The notes under the pieces: model-generated
The model's input: the letters and a program-made list of their open reading frames with translations, nothing else
What the model was told of the DNA's origin: nothing
The model's database searches: none
Shown here: positions 55,022-63,804 of the stretch, piece by piece
Layout of the letters: the number at the start of each line of letters is the position of its first letter
Numbering within the stretch: the stretch's first letter is position 1
NCBI RefSeq assembly: GCF_021531495.1
Contig: NZ_JADYTY010000002.1
Location: forward strand, 79,679-143,678
Origin: Anaerovibrio lipolyticus
Lineage (GTDB): Bacteria; Bacillota; Negativicutes; Selenomonadales; Selenomonadaceae
Length of the DNA stretch: 64,000 nucleotides
Direction: 5' to 3'
Translations under genes and position numbers: made by a program

Positions 55022-56139
55022 AAAACGCCCTCCTTCACAGTCCGCACGTATCGGCGAAGGTCATCCGATCGCGCCAATCCCTTTAGCTCCAGTTGTAACA
55101 ATATAAACGCCGCATTGGCCACCTTGGTGCCATGCAGACGGTAAATTACTTCATCTACTGACAAAGGTTCTTCCACAGACAGAATTTGCAAAATTCTTTT
55201 TTCTGTCTCCGTTATTATAGCATGAGTTTTATTTTTTTCATCATTATTTTTAGTATTTGTATGTTTTTTTGCAAATTGTGGGTACTCCTCAATAATATCA
55301 TGACTGTCAACTATTAGCTTCGCTCCCTGCTGAATCAACCGATGACACCCCTTGCTAACAGGGGAAAATACACTGCCTGGCACAGCAAAAACATCCCGCC
55401 CCTCACTAAGAGCCATTTCCGCTGTAATCAAAGAACCACTGCGTTGCGCAGCCTCTACCACCACTGTCCCTAGAGACATACCACTGATAATCCTATTACG
55501 GGCAGGAAAATTACCAGCTATAGGCTGAGCTCCAGGAAGATATTCAGAAATAATGGCTCCCCTTTCCTCAATCTGGGCTAGCAAATGTCTATTACTGGCA
55601 GGATAAACCACATCCACGCCACAGCCCAGCACCGCCTCTGTCGTGCCCTTCTGCAAGGCCCCCTCATGACAGCAGGCATCTACCCCTAGAGCTGCACCAC
55701 TAACAACAGAGAAGCCTGCCTGAGCTAAGGAAGCTGATAACTGCTGAGCCACACTTCGTCCATAGGCACTAACCCGCCGCGCTCCAACCATAGCAATTCT
55801 AGGCAAATGATTTTGCAGACTTCCCTTATAAAAAAGCACCTCTGGTGGATTGGCTATTTCCTTCAATAACTCTGGATATGCTTCATTCTCTCTGATAACT
55901 AAATGAATATGCCTTTTATGACATATCTCCTCCAACTCCAAGGGCCAATCCGGCCTTTCCTTACGAGCCAAAAGAAATTCCTCCAGCACAGCCGGCCTTA
56001 GCAAACCTGTTTCAGCCAACTCCCCTGCCTGCACCTGCCAAACCTGCCTGCCACTGCCAAAATGGCTGACCAAACGCCGTATAATTGCTCCTCCCAGTTG
56101 CGAACATCCCTGCAGCACACCGAGATAAAATCTGTCCAT
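55018..56139 (-). CDS. dprA: DNA processing protein DprA (transformation recombination mediator)
   Basis: The 373-residue protein has the DprA Rossmann-like core (GARRVSAYGRSVAQQL, SGAALGVDACCHEGAL, GCGVDVVYPASNR, ISEYLPG, ITAEMALSEGRDVFAVPGS) and a C-terminal winged helix (about 310-365). It loads RecA on incoming single-stranded DNA during transformation. It is placed ahead of topA, as in many Firmicutes. Confidence 0.95.
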   Translation of the reverse strand: MDRFYLGVLQGCSQLGGAIIRRLVSHFGSGRQVWQVQAGELAETGLLRPAVLEEFLLARKERPDWPLELEEICHKRHIHLVIRENEAYPELLKEIANPPEVLFYKGSLQNHLPRIAMVGARRVSAYGRSVAQQLSASLAQAGFSVVSGAALGVDACCHEGALQKGTTEAVLGCGVDVVYPASNRHLLAQIEERGAIISEYLPGAQPIAGNFPARNRIISGMSLGTVVVEAAQRSGSLITAEMALSEGRDVFAVPGSVFSPVSKGCHRLIQQGAKLIVDSHDIIEEYPQFAKKHTNTKNNDEKNKTHAIITETEKRILQILSVEEPLSVDEVIYRLHGTKVANAAFILLQLELKGLARSDDLRRYVRTVKEGVL

Positions 56140-56195
56140 ATATTCACCCCTTAACCCTAAGCATAAAAGATTTAACCTGTCATATCCCTTATGCT

Positions 56196-56224
56196 ATCTT
56201 ACAATGTTTTAGATTAAAAGGCAA
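56196..56224 (-). promoter_or_regulatory. Possible promoter of dprA-topA-trmFO-hslVU
   Basis: TTGCCT and TAAGAT with 17-nt spacing on the minus strand, about 57 nt before the dprA start and just after the folB-like terminator. Confidence 0.4.
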
Positions 56225-56237
56225 TATCAACATAAAA

Positions 56238-56276
56238 AATAAAGCCATTAACAGCAAAACCATTAATAGCTTTATT
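56238..56276 (-). terminator. Terminator of the folB-like gene
   Basis: AATAAAGC and GCTTTATT pair around an AT-rich inner stem; TTTTTT follows on the minus strand, 14 nt after the stop. Confidence 0.75.
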
Positions 56277-56289
56277 TATATATAATATA

Positions 56290-56652
56290 TTATTTTGCTT
56301 TCCGGGTAACCTCAACCTCAATATAATCTATAGGGCCAGTAAGAGTAGCATTGGCCTTTCTAGCCTTAACAGTAACCTCTGCCAAGGAAGTAAAATCTGC
56401 CAGAATAACATCTGCAATATGGCCAGCCAAGGCTCTCATGTGATGAAAACGCTTATTTTCCACATTTTCCTTAACTACAGCATAAATAGATGTGGAGTGT
56501 ACGCCATCATTGGTTTCATCATCCTCCACCACACTGTCATCCTTAGTAACAGCCTCTACATCAAAATAAAACTTCTGTCCCAGCTCACGCTCGTATTCAT
56601 AGGTTCCGTGAAAGCCATAAAACATCATATTTACTAATCTGATTTTTGCCAT
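56290..56652 (-). CDS. FolB-like (dihydroneopterin aldolase family) T-fold protein with altered active site
   Basis: The 120-residue protein follows FolB along its whole length (FYGFHGTYEYERELGQKFYFDV; VHSTSIYAVVKENVENKRFHHMRALAGHIADVIL). Aligned by eye with the Staphylococcus enzyme, Glu21 and the catalytic Lys99 are kept. The catalytic Tyr54 position is Ser53, and the pterin-anchoring Glu74 position is Arg73. It may therefore be a FolB paralogue with another substrate instead of a true dihydroneopterin aldolase. The upstream gene resembles a domain of dihydropteroate synthase, which keeps a folate link likely. Confidence 0.75.
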   Translation of the reverse strand: MAKIRLVNMMFYGFHGTYEYERELGQKFYFDVEAVTKDDSVVEDDETNDGVHSTSIYAVVKENVENKRFHHMRALAGHIADVILADFTSLAEVTVKARKANATLTGPIDYIEVEVTRKAK

Positions 56653-56671
56653 AATAACACCTCTCGTTTTG

Positions 56672-56720
56672 TCAATGCAATAAATTTCATAAACGGATCT
56701 TCCCTGCTATTTTGCATTGA
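56672..56720 (-). promoter_or_regulatory. Inverted repeat in the folB-like leader
   Basis: TCAATGCAA and TTGCATTGA, a perfect 9-bp inverted repeat, enclose 31 nt just upstream of the folB-like gene. The stem contains an ATG (56717) that opens a 27-codon frame overlapping the folB-like start; it could be a leader peptide, or chance. Confidence 0.35.
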
Positions 56721-56752
56721 AATCCTAAACTCCATACCACTTATCTATAATA

Positions 56753-57121
56753 TCACAATCTATACGCAAAGTCACTTTGCTTTTTCAGCAATGCCTCCAA
56801 TTCGCAAGCTATGGCCTTTAGTCCCCAGGGCTGTTCTTTCAATCTAGGAACAGCTCTTTGTAATTGAGCTGCATTAGCCAGAATAAGCACATCGGTATGG
56901 GTATCAGACAGATTCACTGTGCCTCTAGATACAGCCGCCTCAGCCCCTTGACTTAGCATAGTCTGTTTTAATATATTGGCCGCCCTGCTATCCACCTGTT
57001 TCAACCTAATAGGCATAAATAGCGCCTTAGGAGCCATCAGCTGAATACCTCTAGTGGTAACACCGATTTCTTCCATAAGCTTTACAGCATCCTGGTAACA
57101 GTCTATTTGACAAATTTGCAT
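56753..57121 (-). CDS. Free-standing homologue of the N-terminal domain of extended dihydropteroate synthases
   Basis: The 122-residue protein (IGVTTRGIQLMAPKALFMPIRL, DSRAANILKQTMLSQGAEAAVSRGTVNLS, TDVLILANAAQLQRAVPRLKEQPWGLKAIA) matches, from memory of the family, the roughly 120-residue N-terminal domain of the longer FolP proteins of Clostridia and relatives. The TIM-barrel synthase part is absent and no remnant follows in the 100 nt downstream. The start has AAGGAGGG. Its role alone is unknown; neighbouring folB-like context suggests folate metabolism. Confidence 0.65.
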   Translation of the reverse strand: MQICQIDCYQDAVKLMEEIGVTTRGIQLMAPKALFMPIRLKQVDSRAANILKQTMLSQGAEAAVSRGTVNLSDTHTDVLILANAAQLQRAVPRLKEQPWGLKAIACELEALLKKQSDFAYRL

Positions 57122-57202
57122 AATATCCCTCCTTGAATTATAATATCTATTATCTTCTATGTTATAGCATTTTCTATTATACAGGATTGGAGACAGAAAA
57201 AC

Positions 57203-57280
57203 ATGGGTGACCTGGTTTTATTTTTACTATGCATCATTATGATTGCCTATACCTTTTGGGATGACCTATTTACCAACTAA
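57203..57280 (+). CDS. Possible 25-residue membrane micro-protein
   Basis: ATG 57203 follows GGAG by 10 nt and encodes MGDLVLFLLCIIMIAYTFWD plus five residues, a single hydrophobic helix with an acidic end. It is the only plus-strand candidate in the 266-nt gap between the FolP-N-like gene and the NlpC/P60 gene. Conservation would be needed to confirm it. Confidence 0.42.
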   Translation: MGDLVLFLLCIIMIAYTFWDDLFTN

Positions 57281-57354
57281 TTGACACTACCATGCCTACA
57301 GGCAGGGGACAAGATTTTGACTAAAAGCTTTTCCTGAAAATAAGGCAAAAAAAT

Positions 57355-57374
57355 AAGGGGCTGAAAAGCCCCTT
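57355..57374 (-). terminator. Terminator of the NlpC/P60 gene
   Basis: AAGGGGCT/AGCCCCTT forms an 8-bp stem with a 4-nt loop; TTATTTTTTT follows on the minus strand. Confidence 0.85.
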
Positions 57375-57387
57375 TTAAATTGTGACA

Positions 57388-58053
57388 TTACAGCACCCTA
57401 CGTGCACCGATATAGCAGGACCCCCAATAACCACTATACAGAGAATCTATTGCTACACCTCTGCTGGAGGAAGCATTAATGAAATTGCCATCACCAAGAT
57501 AGATACCTACATGGGATGGACCATACTCATAGGTAGAGAAAAATACCAGGTCACCTGGCACCAGCTCTGCTCTAGAGATTGGTGTACCTACCTCATACTG
57601 AGCATCTGCTGTACGTGGCAGATAGATACCAGCATTGGCAAATACATAGCGGACATAGCCGGAGCAGTCAAACCCACTAGGAGATGTTCCGCCGAATACA
57701 TAAGGTACACCAATATAGTTCATGGAATTAGCTATAACTCTTCTGGAGATATAGTTAGAACCACGGCTTACCTCTGGCATGGAACGCCCCATCAGGGCGG
57801 CATAGGTGGTAGGACCTACCAAACCATCTGCATCCAAACCTCTGGAACTCTGGAAAGACTTGATAGCCTCTGCTGTGGCAGGACCGAAATCCCCGTCTGC
57901 TGCTACATCGTAGCCAAGACTTGCCAACTGTCCCTGAATTTCCGCTACCTCACTGCCCTGATCACCAATACGGAAAGCTGATGCAAAAGCAACCGTAGCA
58001 AAACAGGACACAAGAATCATGGATAGCACCAAAACACGCTTAAAACTACCCAA
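57388..58053 (-). CDS. Secreted NlpC/P60 peptidoglycan endopeptidase with peptidoglycan-binding domain
   Basis: The 221-residue protein has a signal peptide (1-25, ending VAFASA), a PG_binding_1 domain (about 28-88, GSEVAEIQGQLASLGYDVAADGDFGPAT), and a C-terminal NlpC/P60 domain with catalytic Cys130 (FDCSGYV) and His181 (SHVGIYLG). It would cut peptide stems of peptidoglycan. The start is TTG 58053, 7-8 nt after GAGAGGAG. The c-di-AMP riboswitch in its leader puts cell-wall opening under control of that messenger. Confidence 0.94.
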   Translation of the reverse strand: MGSFKRVLVLSMILVSCFATVAFASAFRIGDQGSEVAEIQGQLASLGYDVAADGDFGPATAEAIKSFQSSRGLDADGLVGPTTYAALMGRSMPEVSRGSNYISRRVIANSMNYIGVPYVFGGTSPSGFDCSGYVRYVFANAGIYLPRTADAQYEVGTPISRAELVPGDLVFFSTYEYGPSHVGIYLGDGNFINASSSRGVAIDSLYSGYWGSCYIGARRVL

Positions 58054-58073
58054 AAAGACACTCCTCTCTCTTT

Positions 58074-58248
58074 TCGCCTACGAGGTTAGCTGTCGGGTTA
58101 GGGTTGAGATATACCCTTTTCTACGGTCTTGCCGAAGCCGCCGCGTTTAAATTCACCCCAATAACCTTTATGTTCTCAATCTACTTTCAAATTGAGTCCA
58201 CTAGAATTAATAATTTGGTTCCCCCGCTCCTGGGCTGGATTAGGCTTT
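58074..58248 (-). promoter_or_regulatory. ydaO/yuaA-type c-di-AMP riboswitch
   Basis: The minus strand carries the conserved blocks of this class in order: CAGGAGCGGGGGAACCA (58217-58233), TTGGGGTGAATT (about 58150-58161), then AACCCGACAGCTAACCTCGT (58082-58101). The outer stem pairs GCCTA (58241-58245) with TAGGC (58076-58080). It ends about 20 nt before the NlpC/P60 start. Binding of c-di-AMP normally turns such genes off; the switch to the T-rich stretch before the start is inferred. Confidence 0.93.
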
Positions 58249-58295
58249 CTATGTAACATAAAACCCATTCAAAAATATTATTCGACATATAGGAA

Positions 58296-58321
58296 AAAAT
58301 TCCTGCTTTTTGCCGAATTTT
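58296..58321 (-). terminator. Possible terminator of rnpB
   Basis: AAAATTC/GAATTTT forms a weak 7-bp stem with a 12-nt loop and a T-run on the minus strand, 15 nt after the RNase P RNA. Confidence 0.4.
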
Positions 58322-58336
58322 ATACAGAAAAATTAT

Positions 58337-58701
58337 GAGTGGTCAATAAGCCGAGTTCTGTACCGCTTCCGCGGTGACAATCATTTATCTGGACTGCCAG
58401 TTGCCTGACAGCTCTAGCGACACACCCGGAAGGTCAGCGGGCCGCCTCGTATCCTTCCCTATTTGGTCTTGCTCCATGTGGGGTTTGTCAAGCCAACCAG
58501 TCACCTGGCTGCTGGTGTGCTCTTACCACGCCTTTCCATCCTTGCCGGCAGGCGAACCTGCTTAGGCGGTTTCCTTTTCTATGACACTTTCCCTAAGGTC
58601 ACCCTCGCTGGACGTTATCCAGCACACTGCCCTGTGGAGCCCGGACTTTCCTCAAATACAGCTGGCAAGCCAGTGTATCAGCGATTGTCTTTCGCACTCA
58701 T
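58337..58701 (-). ncRNA. rnpB: RNase P RNA
   Basis: On the minus strand the 5' universally conserved GAGGAAAGTCCGGGCTCC lies at 58636-58653, followed by the P-loop parts GGGTGACC, GGAAACCGCC, AGAGCACACCAGCAGCC, and the 3' universal CAGATAAATGATTGTCACCGC...ACAGAACTCGGCTTAT. About 365 nt, ancestral (A) type. It is the catalytic RNA that trims tRNA 5' ends. Confidence 0.95.
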
Positions 58702-58787
58702 AACGGGTAATATTATATCATAATCAACTATTAGTGTCAAACATCGTACTCAATAAATGAAATTTATCATACAAATTTCCTTAAAAT

Positions 58788-59588
58788 TTAACAAAATTCA
58801 AAGAAATCCTGAGAAATATTATCCGTGATAACCTCTAAGTCCTTCTTCATTTTGGCCGCTTCTGCGGTTAAATAATCTGCCAATACTTGTACCACAGGAA
58901 ATTCTGTGCCAAAATGTCCTGCATCTATAAGGTTAATTCCCTGCTGCACAGCTCCCTGAGCCTCATGATATTTTACATCTCCAGTAAGATAAACATCTGC
59001 CCCCTTGAAGGCTGCCTTGGATACAAAATCAGCACCTGCACCGCTGCAAAGAGCCACTTTCCGCACTGGCTTATTGGAACCTCGTACAATTCGCACATGG
59101 CTAATATGCAAGCCTTTTTTTACATCCATAACAAATTCATCCAATGATTTTACCTGTGGCAAGTAGCCAATTCTCCCCAAGGAAAATCCCTTTTCTGCAT
59201 CTGTTATCACAAAGGATTCTATTTTTTCCAAGCCTACAGCCTGGGCCAGTACATCATTTACACCACCCTCAGCAATATCCAGATTGGTGTGAGCCGCATA
59301 GACAGCTATATTATGGCTTAAAAGCATCTGAAACATTTTGCCATCATACAAATCTGTTCTTAGATGCCGTACTCCTTTGAAAATCATAGGGTGATGTGCC
59401 ACAATCATATCCACTGATTCCTTAATGGCTGCCTCAACCACAGGAATACTTACATCCAAACAGGTCATCACCTTGTGTACCTCCTGCTGAGGAGAACCTG
59501 CCAAAAGACCGGGATTATCCCAGTCCTCAGCCATTTTTTTAGGGGCCAGCCTCTCCAGTATATCCATTACAGTCTGACATTTCATCAT
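58788..59588 (-). CDS. Nif3/YqfO-family dinuclear metal-centre protein
   Basis: The 266-residue protein has the Nif3 metal-binding motifs IVAHHPMIF, AHTNLDIAEGGVNDVLA and GHFGTEFP. The family forms hexamer toroids with two metals and is sometimes annotated as type 2 GTP cyclohydrolase I; its role in cells is not settled. It lacks the extra PII-like insertion of longer members. The start overlaps the trmK stop by 4 nt. Confidence 0.93.
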   Translation of the reverse strand: MMKCQTVMDILERLAPKKMAEDWDNPGLLAGSPQQEVHKVMTCLDVSIPVVEAAIKESVDMIVAHHPMIFKGVRHLRTDLYDGKMFQMLLSHNIAVYAAHTNLDIAEGGVNDVLAQAVGLEKIESFVITDAEKGFSLGRIGYLPQVKSLDEFVMDVKKGLHISHVRIVRGSNKPVRKVALCSGAGADFVSKAAFKGADVYLTGDVKYHEAQGAVQQGINLIDAGHFGTEFPVVQVLADYLTAEAAKMKKDLEVITDNISQDFFEFC

Positions 59589-60262
59589 AGCAAACCCTCC
59601 AGCTCTGCGATTTCCGCCTCCATCTGCTGAATTCTTCCCCTATCAGGTTCTGCGCTTTTCTGCAGACCTGTTAATACCTTGTGACAGGAAATTAGATTGT
59701 TCTCCACATGCTTGGCAAATAGTTCTGGTCTTTTCTCCAAAAGCACAGGTCCCAGCTTCAAGGCTAATTCCGAAGGAATTTCTGCCTGTCCTCTCTCTGC
59801 CTTGATAATCTGATATACTCTGCCATCCACCTGAGCCAAAGCCTCATCAACAATATGCCAATTATGCTCATATAGCCATCTTCTCAGCAGGCTATAGGCA
59901 TTCTGAGGCTGCAACACAAGACAGCTTAAGCCAGCCAGCACCTCTGGCTCTGCTGATAGAATATCGCTAATCAGCTTGCCTCCCATGCCAGCAATACATA
60001 CAGTATCAGCTTCTCCCACAGCCAGCGCCTTTAGTCCATCCCCCTGCCGTACTTGAATACATTCTGTTAACCCAGCCTCAGCCAGTGTATGACTGGCTGC
60101 CTGGCAAGGGCCGGCATTTTTATCTGCTGCAATAACAGTTCTTCTCTTATCCCTTTTGTACAGCTCCATAGCCAAATAGCCATGATCTGTACCAATGTCC
60201 GCCACCTTACAATCAGCAGGCACAAATCCAGCCACCGCTTCCAATCTATCATCAAGAATCAT
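59585..60262 (-). CDS. trmK: tRNA adenine-22 N1-methyltransferase TrmK
   Basis: The 225-residue SAM-dependent enzyme has the Rossmann motif ADIGTDHGYLAMEL and the family CIAGMGGKLISDIL catalytic segment, with a C-terminal coiled coil. It methylates A22 of some tRNAs. In Firmicutes it is commonly placed after rpoD and before the Nif3-like gene, as here. Confidence 0.94.
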   Translation of the reverse strand: MILDDRLEAVAGFVPADCKVADIGTDHGYLAMELYKRDKRRTVIAADKNAGPCQAASHTLAEAGLTECIQVRQGDGLKALAVGEADTVCIAGMGGKLISDILSAEPEVLAGLSCLVLQPQNAYSLLRRWLYEHNWHIVDEALAQVDGRVYQIIKAERGQAEIPSELALKLGPVLLEKRPELFAKHVENNLISCHKVLTGLQKSAEPDRGRIQQMEAEIAELEGLL

Positions 60263-60286
60263 CTATATCCTCCTTATCTAAACAAA

Positions 60287-60314
60287 AGGGCTGCCGTATC
60301 CTCACGACAGCCCT
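60287..60314 (-). terminator. Terminator of rpoD
   Basis: AGGGCTG/CAGCCCT with extended pairing (11 bp, one bulge) and TTTTGTTT on the minus strand, 11 nt after the rpoD stop. trmK has its own ribosome-binding site just after it, so some read-through is likely. Confidence 0.75.
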
Positions 60315-60324
60315 CATATATTTA

Positions 60325-61824
60325 TTAGTCAAGAAAATCCTTCAGCTTTTTGCTTCTGCTTGGATGGCGCAGCTTCCGTAGGGCCTTGGCCTCAATCTGA
60401 CGGATACGCTCTCTGGTTACACCAAAGCTCTGGCCAACCTCCTCCAAAGTTCTAGCCCGACCGTCCTTAATACCGAAACGCAGTTCTAGTACTTTCTTCT
60501 CTCTTTCGGTAAGAGTGGAAAGCACATCCGTCAGCTGCTCCTTCAGCAGCATATAAGAAGCTGCCTCTGCTGGTGCTGGTGCATCATGATCCTCAATAAA
60601 GTCTCCCAGATGAGAGTCCTCCTCCTCACCAATAGGAGTCTCCAGAGATACAGGCTCCTGAGCAATCTTCATGATTTCCCTTACCCTATCCACAGTAATC
60701 TCCATATCCTTGGCGATTTCCTCTGGGGTTGGTTCCCTGCCCAGCTGCTGCAGCAACTGTCTGGAAACGCGAATCAGCTTGTTAATTGTCTCTACCATAT
60801 GAACTGGAATTCTAATGGTACGAGCCTGATCCGCAATGGCACGGGTAATAGCCTGACGAATCCACCAGGTAGCATAGGTACTAAACTTATAGCCCTTGGT
60901 GTAGTCAAACTTTTCTACAGCCTTAATCAGGCCAAGATTGCCCTCCTGAATCAAATCCAGGAACAGCATACCACGGCCTACATATCTCTTGGCAATACTT
61001 ACTACCAGGCGGAGATTGGCCTCAGCCAGACGCTTCTGAGCCTCAGAACCATCCTCAATATCCAGCTTCAGCTGCTTCATTTCCTCCTCGGTAACAGTTA
61101 CCAAAGGAATCTCCAGCTCCTCCAAATCAGCATTATACTGACGATGAGCCTTGCTGTCATAATCCTCTGGATTTTCTGTAATGCCATACTGCTCCTTCAG
61201 AGCATTGACAATGGCATCATTCCGCAGCATGGTAGCAGCTACAACGCTGTTATCCACACCCAGCTTTTTGCTTAGCTTGCCTACAGTCAGAATCTTGTCT
61301 GGATTTCTCTGATAAGCCTTGATATATTTATCTGCCTTAATCCGGCGTTCTGCCCGCACACCAGCCTCCATGCTGGTAGCCAGATGGATTTCTTCCTCGG
61401 CAGTCAGCAAAGGCACACGACCGATTTCCTTCAGATACATTCTAACTGGATCATCAATATTGATGCCCTCTGGAACGCTAAGGTCTACATCTGCTTCTAC
61501 ATCCTGCAGCTCCTCATCCTTTTCCAGATCCTCTGGAGTCAAATCTGCATCATCAGAAATATCTACACCATTCTTACCAAAATTCTCAAACAGAGCCTCT
61601 ATTTCGTCTGGAGAAATATCCTGCTTCTGCAGGGCCTCAACAACCTCGCCATAGGTTAGAACGCCACCGTTGCGCTTTCCTTTTTCCAATAGGTCGGCAA
61701 TAACCATACGGCTCTGCTTTACCTCATTGCCTGCCTCCTGGGCAACAGCCTGCTTTTTGATAGCTGTCTTTTTAGGTGCGCCACTGGATTTAGAGCTTCT
61801 CTTCTTTTCCTTGATATCAGCCAT
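60325..61824 (-). CDS. rpoD: Primary sigma factor RpoD (sigma-A)
   Basis: The 499-residue factor has region 1.1, region 1.2 ([17 protein letters not shown]), region 2 ([36 protein letters not shown]), region 3 and region 4 ([15 protein letters not shown]...[29 protein letters not shown]). It is longer than the Bacillus factor (about 370) because of a charged N-terminal tail and a non-conserved insert (about 190-270). It is in the dnaG-rpoD macromolecular synthesis operon, without rpsU. Confidence 0.97.
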   Translation of the reverse strand: MADIKEKKRSSKSSGAPKKTAIKKQAVAQEAGNEVKQSRMVIADLLEKGKRNGGVLTYGEVVEALQKQDISPDEIEALFENFGKNGVDISDDADLTPEDLEKDEELQDVEADVDLSVPEGINIDDPVRMYLKEIGRVPLLTAEEEIHLATSMEAGVRAERRIKADKYIKAYQRNPDKILTVGKLSKKLGVDNSVVAATMLRNDAIVNALKEQYGITENPEDYDSKAHRQYNADLEELEIPLVTVTEEEMKQLKLDIEDGSEAQKRLAEANLRLVVSIAKRYVGRGMLFLDLIQEGNLGLIKAVEKFDYTKGYKFSTYATWWIRQAITRAIADQARTIRIPVHMVETINKLIRVSRQLLQQLGREPTPEEIAKDMEITVDRVREIMKIAQEPVSLETPIGEEEDSHLGDFIEDHDAPAPAEAASYMLLKEQLTDVLSTLTEREKKVLELRFGIKDGRARTLEEVGQSFGVTRERIRQIEAKALRKLRHPSRSKKLKDFLD

Positions 61825-61874
61825 TGAGCATTCTCCCTTCCTCCAGCATACAAAATTCTAAACTGGTTATCACT

Positions 61875-63680
61875 TTATAATTCATCCATTTCGTTTTTTA
61901 TTTTCTGACTAAGCTCCAATTCCTCCAGGAATTCTGAGCTTCCCTCCCGGCTAAGCTGCTCAGCTCGCAGCCGATGTATTTCAAACTGAGTTTTGAGATA
62001 ATGTTTGCGCAGGAATCTGGTGCAATCCTGATATAGATCCATCATATCCTGACCGCCGGTATCCTCTACCATTGCTCTGGAAATTTCCTCTACTGACTCA
62101 TCACCTAGACTGGCAAATTGCATTACATCAGATATAGTTGTACCTTGCTTGATAAAAATCGCCATTTGACGCAGAATACCAGCCTGAATGCTATCTGGTA
62201 CTGCATCTATAGGCACCTGAGATACAAAATGCTCCAGCACTGCTGGCTCCTGCCAAATAGCGCGAATAATCACCCTGCCTGCTCTGCGATTGGCATCCTC
62301 ATTCTGACGGCGCACCGCCCGTATAGCCTGCCTTTCGGCTCCCGGCTGATAACCTCCTTGATTGCGGCCACGGCGATTCAATTCGTCCCTCAGCTCGTTT
62401 TCTGCCACTCCCAGAAGCTGGGCAGCTCTAGCCACATAGGCATTGCGCTGAGCCATATTTCTAAGTCCTAGAAGCACTGGGATAATTTTGGACATGGCCT
62501 GCAATCTGCCTTCCAGACTGTTCAAATCCATATCCTTTACAATATATTGCAACTGAAACTCCACCATAGGCACAGCTCCCTTGATGACTGTCATGAAGGC
62601 CTCTGGCCCATGCTTTCTTATATATTCATCGGGATCTTTGCCATCAGGCATCTGCACCACCTTGATAATGGCGTTTTCCTGCTCCCGAGCTACTTGAATA
62701 GCCCGAAAGATGGCCTGCTGTCCAGCTGCATCGCTATCATAACAAAAATAAATCTGCGGAGCATACCGCAACAGCTTTTTACACTGTTCCTGGGTAAAGG
62801 CTGTACCCAGAGAAGCCACCACATTGTGGATACCTGCAGCATACACCGATATAACATCCATATAGCCCTCAACCACCAAGGCAAAGCCAGATTTTTCTAT
62901 CTGACGATGTGCCTTGTCCAGGCCGAAAAGCAACTGCCTTTTGTTAAAAAGTATGGTTTCCTTGGAATTGAGATACTTGGCCTGCCTTTCCTGGGCAGCC
63001 TCTATGATTCTGCCCCCAAAGCCTACAATCCTGCCTCGCTCATCCCGAATAGGAATCATTACTCGATTGTGAAATCTGTCATACAGACTGCCATCAGGAC
63101 GGCGCCTGGACAAATCACACTCCTCCAGCAGCTCTGGACTAATATCCCTCTGTACAAAGGCAGTGGATAGCTTATCCCAAGCATCTGGAGCAAAACCTAG
63201 CTGAAATTCCTTGATTGTCTCCTCATTAATCCCCCGCTGGTGAAAATATGCCAGTCCCTTTTGACCGTACCTGGTCATGGTAAGACAATTATGAAAGAAA
63301 TTTCCTGCTAGCTGATTAACACGACGTAAATCTTCAATATGCTTCTCCCTGGCTATCTGAGCTGGGGACATTTTTTTCTGAGGCAATGGAATGTTCAGTT
63401 CCTCGGCAATTCTAGCCACAGCCTCATAATAGGGAATATTATCATATAAGGAAACAAATTTGAAAACATTGCCACCGGCATGACAGCCAAAGCAATAGAA
63501 GAAACCATCGTCCGGCTTTACGGAAAAGGATGGTGTCTTTTCATTGTGAAACGGACAACAGCCCCAATATCTGTCTCCCTTGCGTTTCAGCGCTACATAG
63601 CGGGAAATAACCTTGACAATATCTGCAGCTGAACGCACTTCCTCGGCAAATTCGCGAGTTATGATTCCATGCTCCGACAT
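61875..63680 (-). CDS. dnaG: DNA primase DnaG
   Basis: The 601-residue primase has the CHC2 zinc ribbon (Cys42, His45, Cys63, Cys66), the RNA polymerase core with the Toprim motif VVEGYMDVIS and the metal DSDAAGQQA, and a C-terminal DnaB-binding domain. ATG 63680 has GGGAGG 7 nt upstream; an in-frame start 5 codons earlier lies in that site. Confidence 0.97.
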   Translation of the reverse strand: MSEHGIITREFAEEVRSAADIVKVISRYVALKRKGDRYWGCCPFHNEKTPSFSVKPDDGFFYCFGCHAGGNVFKFVSLYDNIPYYEAVARIAEELNIPLPQKKMSPAQIAREKHIEDLRRVNQLAGNFFHNCLTMTRYGQKGLAYFHQRGINEETIKEFQLGFAPDAWDKLSTAFVQRDISPELLEECDLSRRRPDGSLYDRFHNRVMIPIRDERGRIVGFGGRIIEAAQERQAKYLNSKETILFNKRQLLFGLDKAHRQIEKSGFALVVEGYMDVISVYAAGIHNVVASLGTAFTQEQCKKLLRYAPQIYFCYDSDAAGQQAIFRAIQVAREQENAIIKVVQMPDGKDPDEYIRKHGPEAFMTVIKGAVPMVEFQLQYIVKDMDLNSLEGRLQAMSKIIPVLLGLRNMAQRNAYVARAAQLLGVAENELRDELNRRGRNQGGYQPGAERQAIRAVRRQNEDANRRAGRVIIRAIWQEPAVLEHFVSQVPIDAVPDSIQAGILRQMAIFIKQGTTISDVMQFASLGDESVEEISRAMVEDTGGQDMMDLYQDCTRFLRKHYLKTQFEIHRLRAEQLSREGSSEFLEELELSQKIKNEMDEL

Positions 63681-63804
63681 GGCAAAGCCTCCCACCTTTC
63701 CCTAAAAAGGCACAAATAGATTATCATATTGACTTATATTCTAGCAAAAAATCAAAAATCCTCTTTTTTTACAAAACTCTTTAAATAAATTTTGTCATTT
63801 TTTC

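Noticed and set aside
56672..56720. Miniature transposable element bounded by the 9-bp inverted repeats
   Set aside because: The element is only 49 bp, has no flanking direct repeat that I can see, and no second copy in the window; a leader structure is simpler.
58374..58723. Two open frames on the plus strand across 58374-58723
   Set aside because: They are antisense to the RNase P RNA, whose conserved sequences account for the region; such frames are a known source of false proteins.
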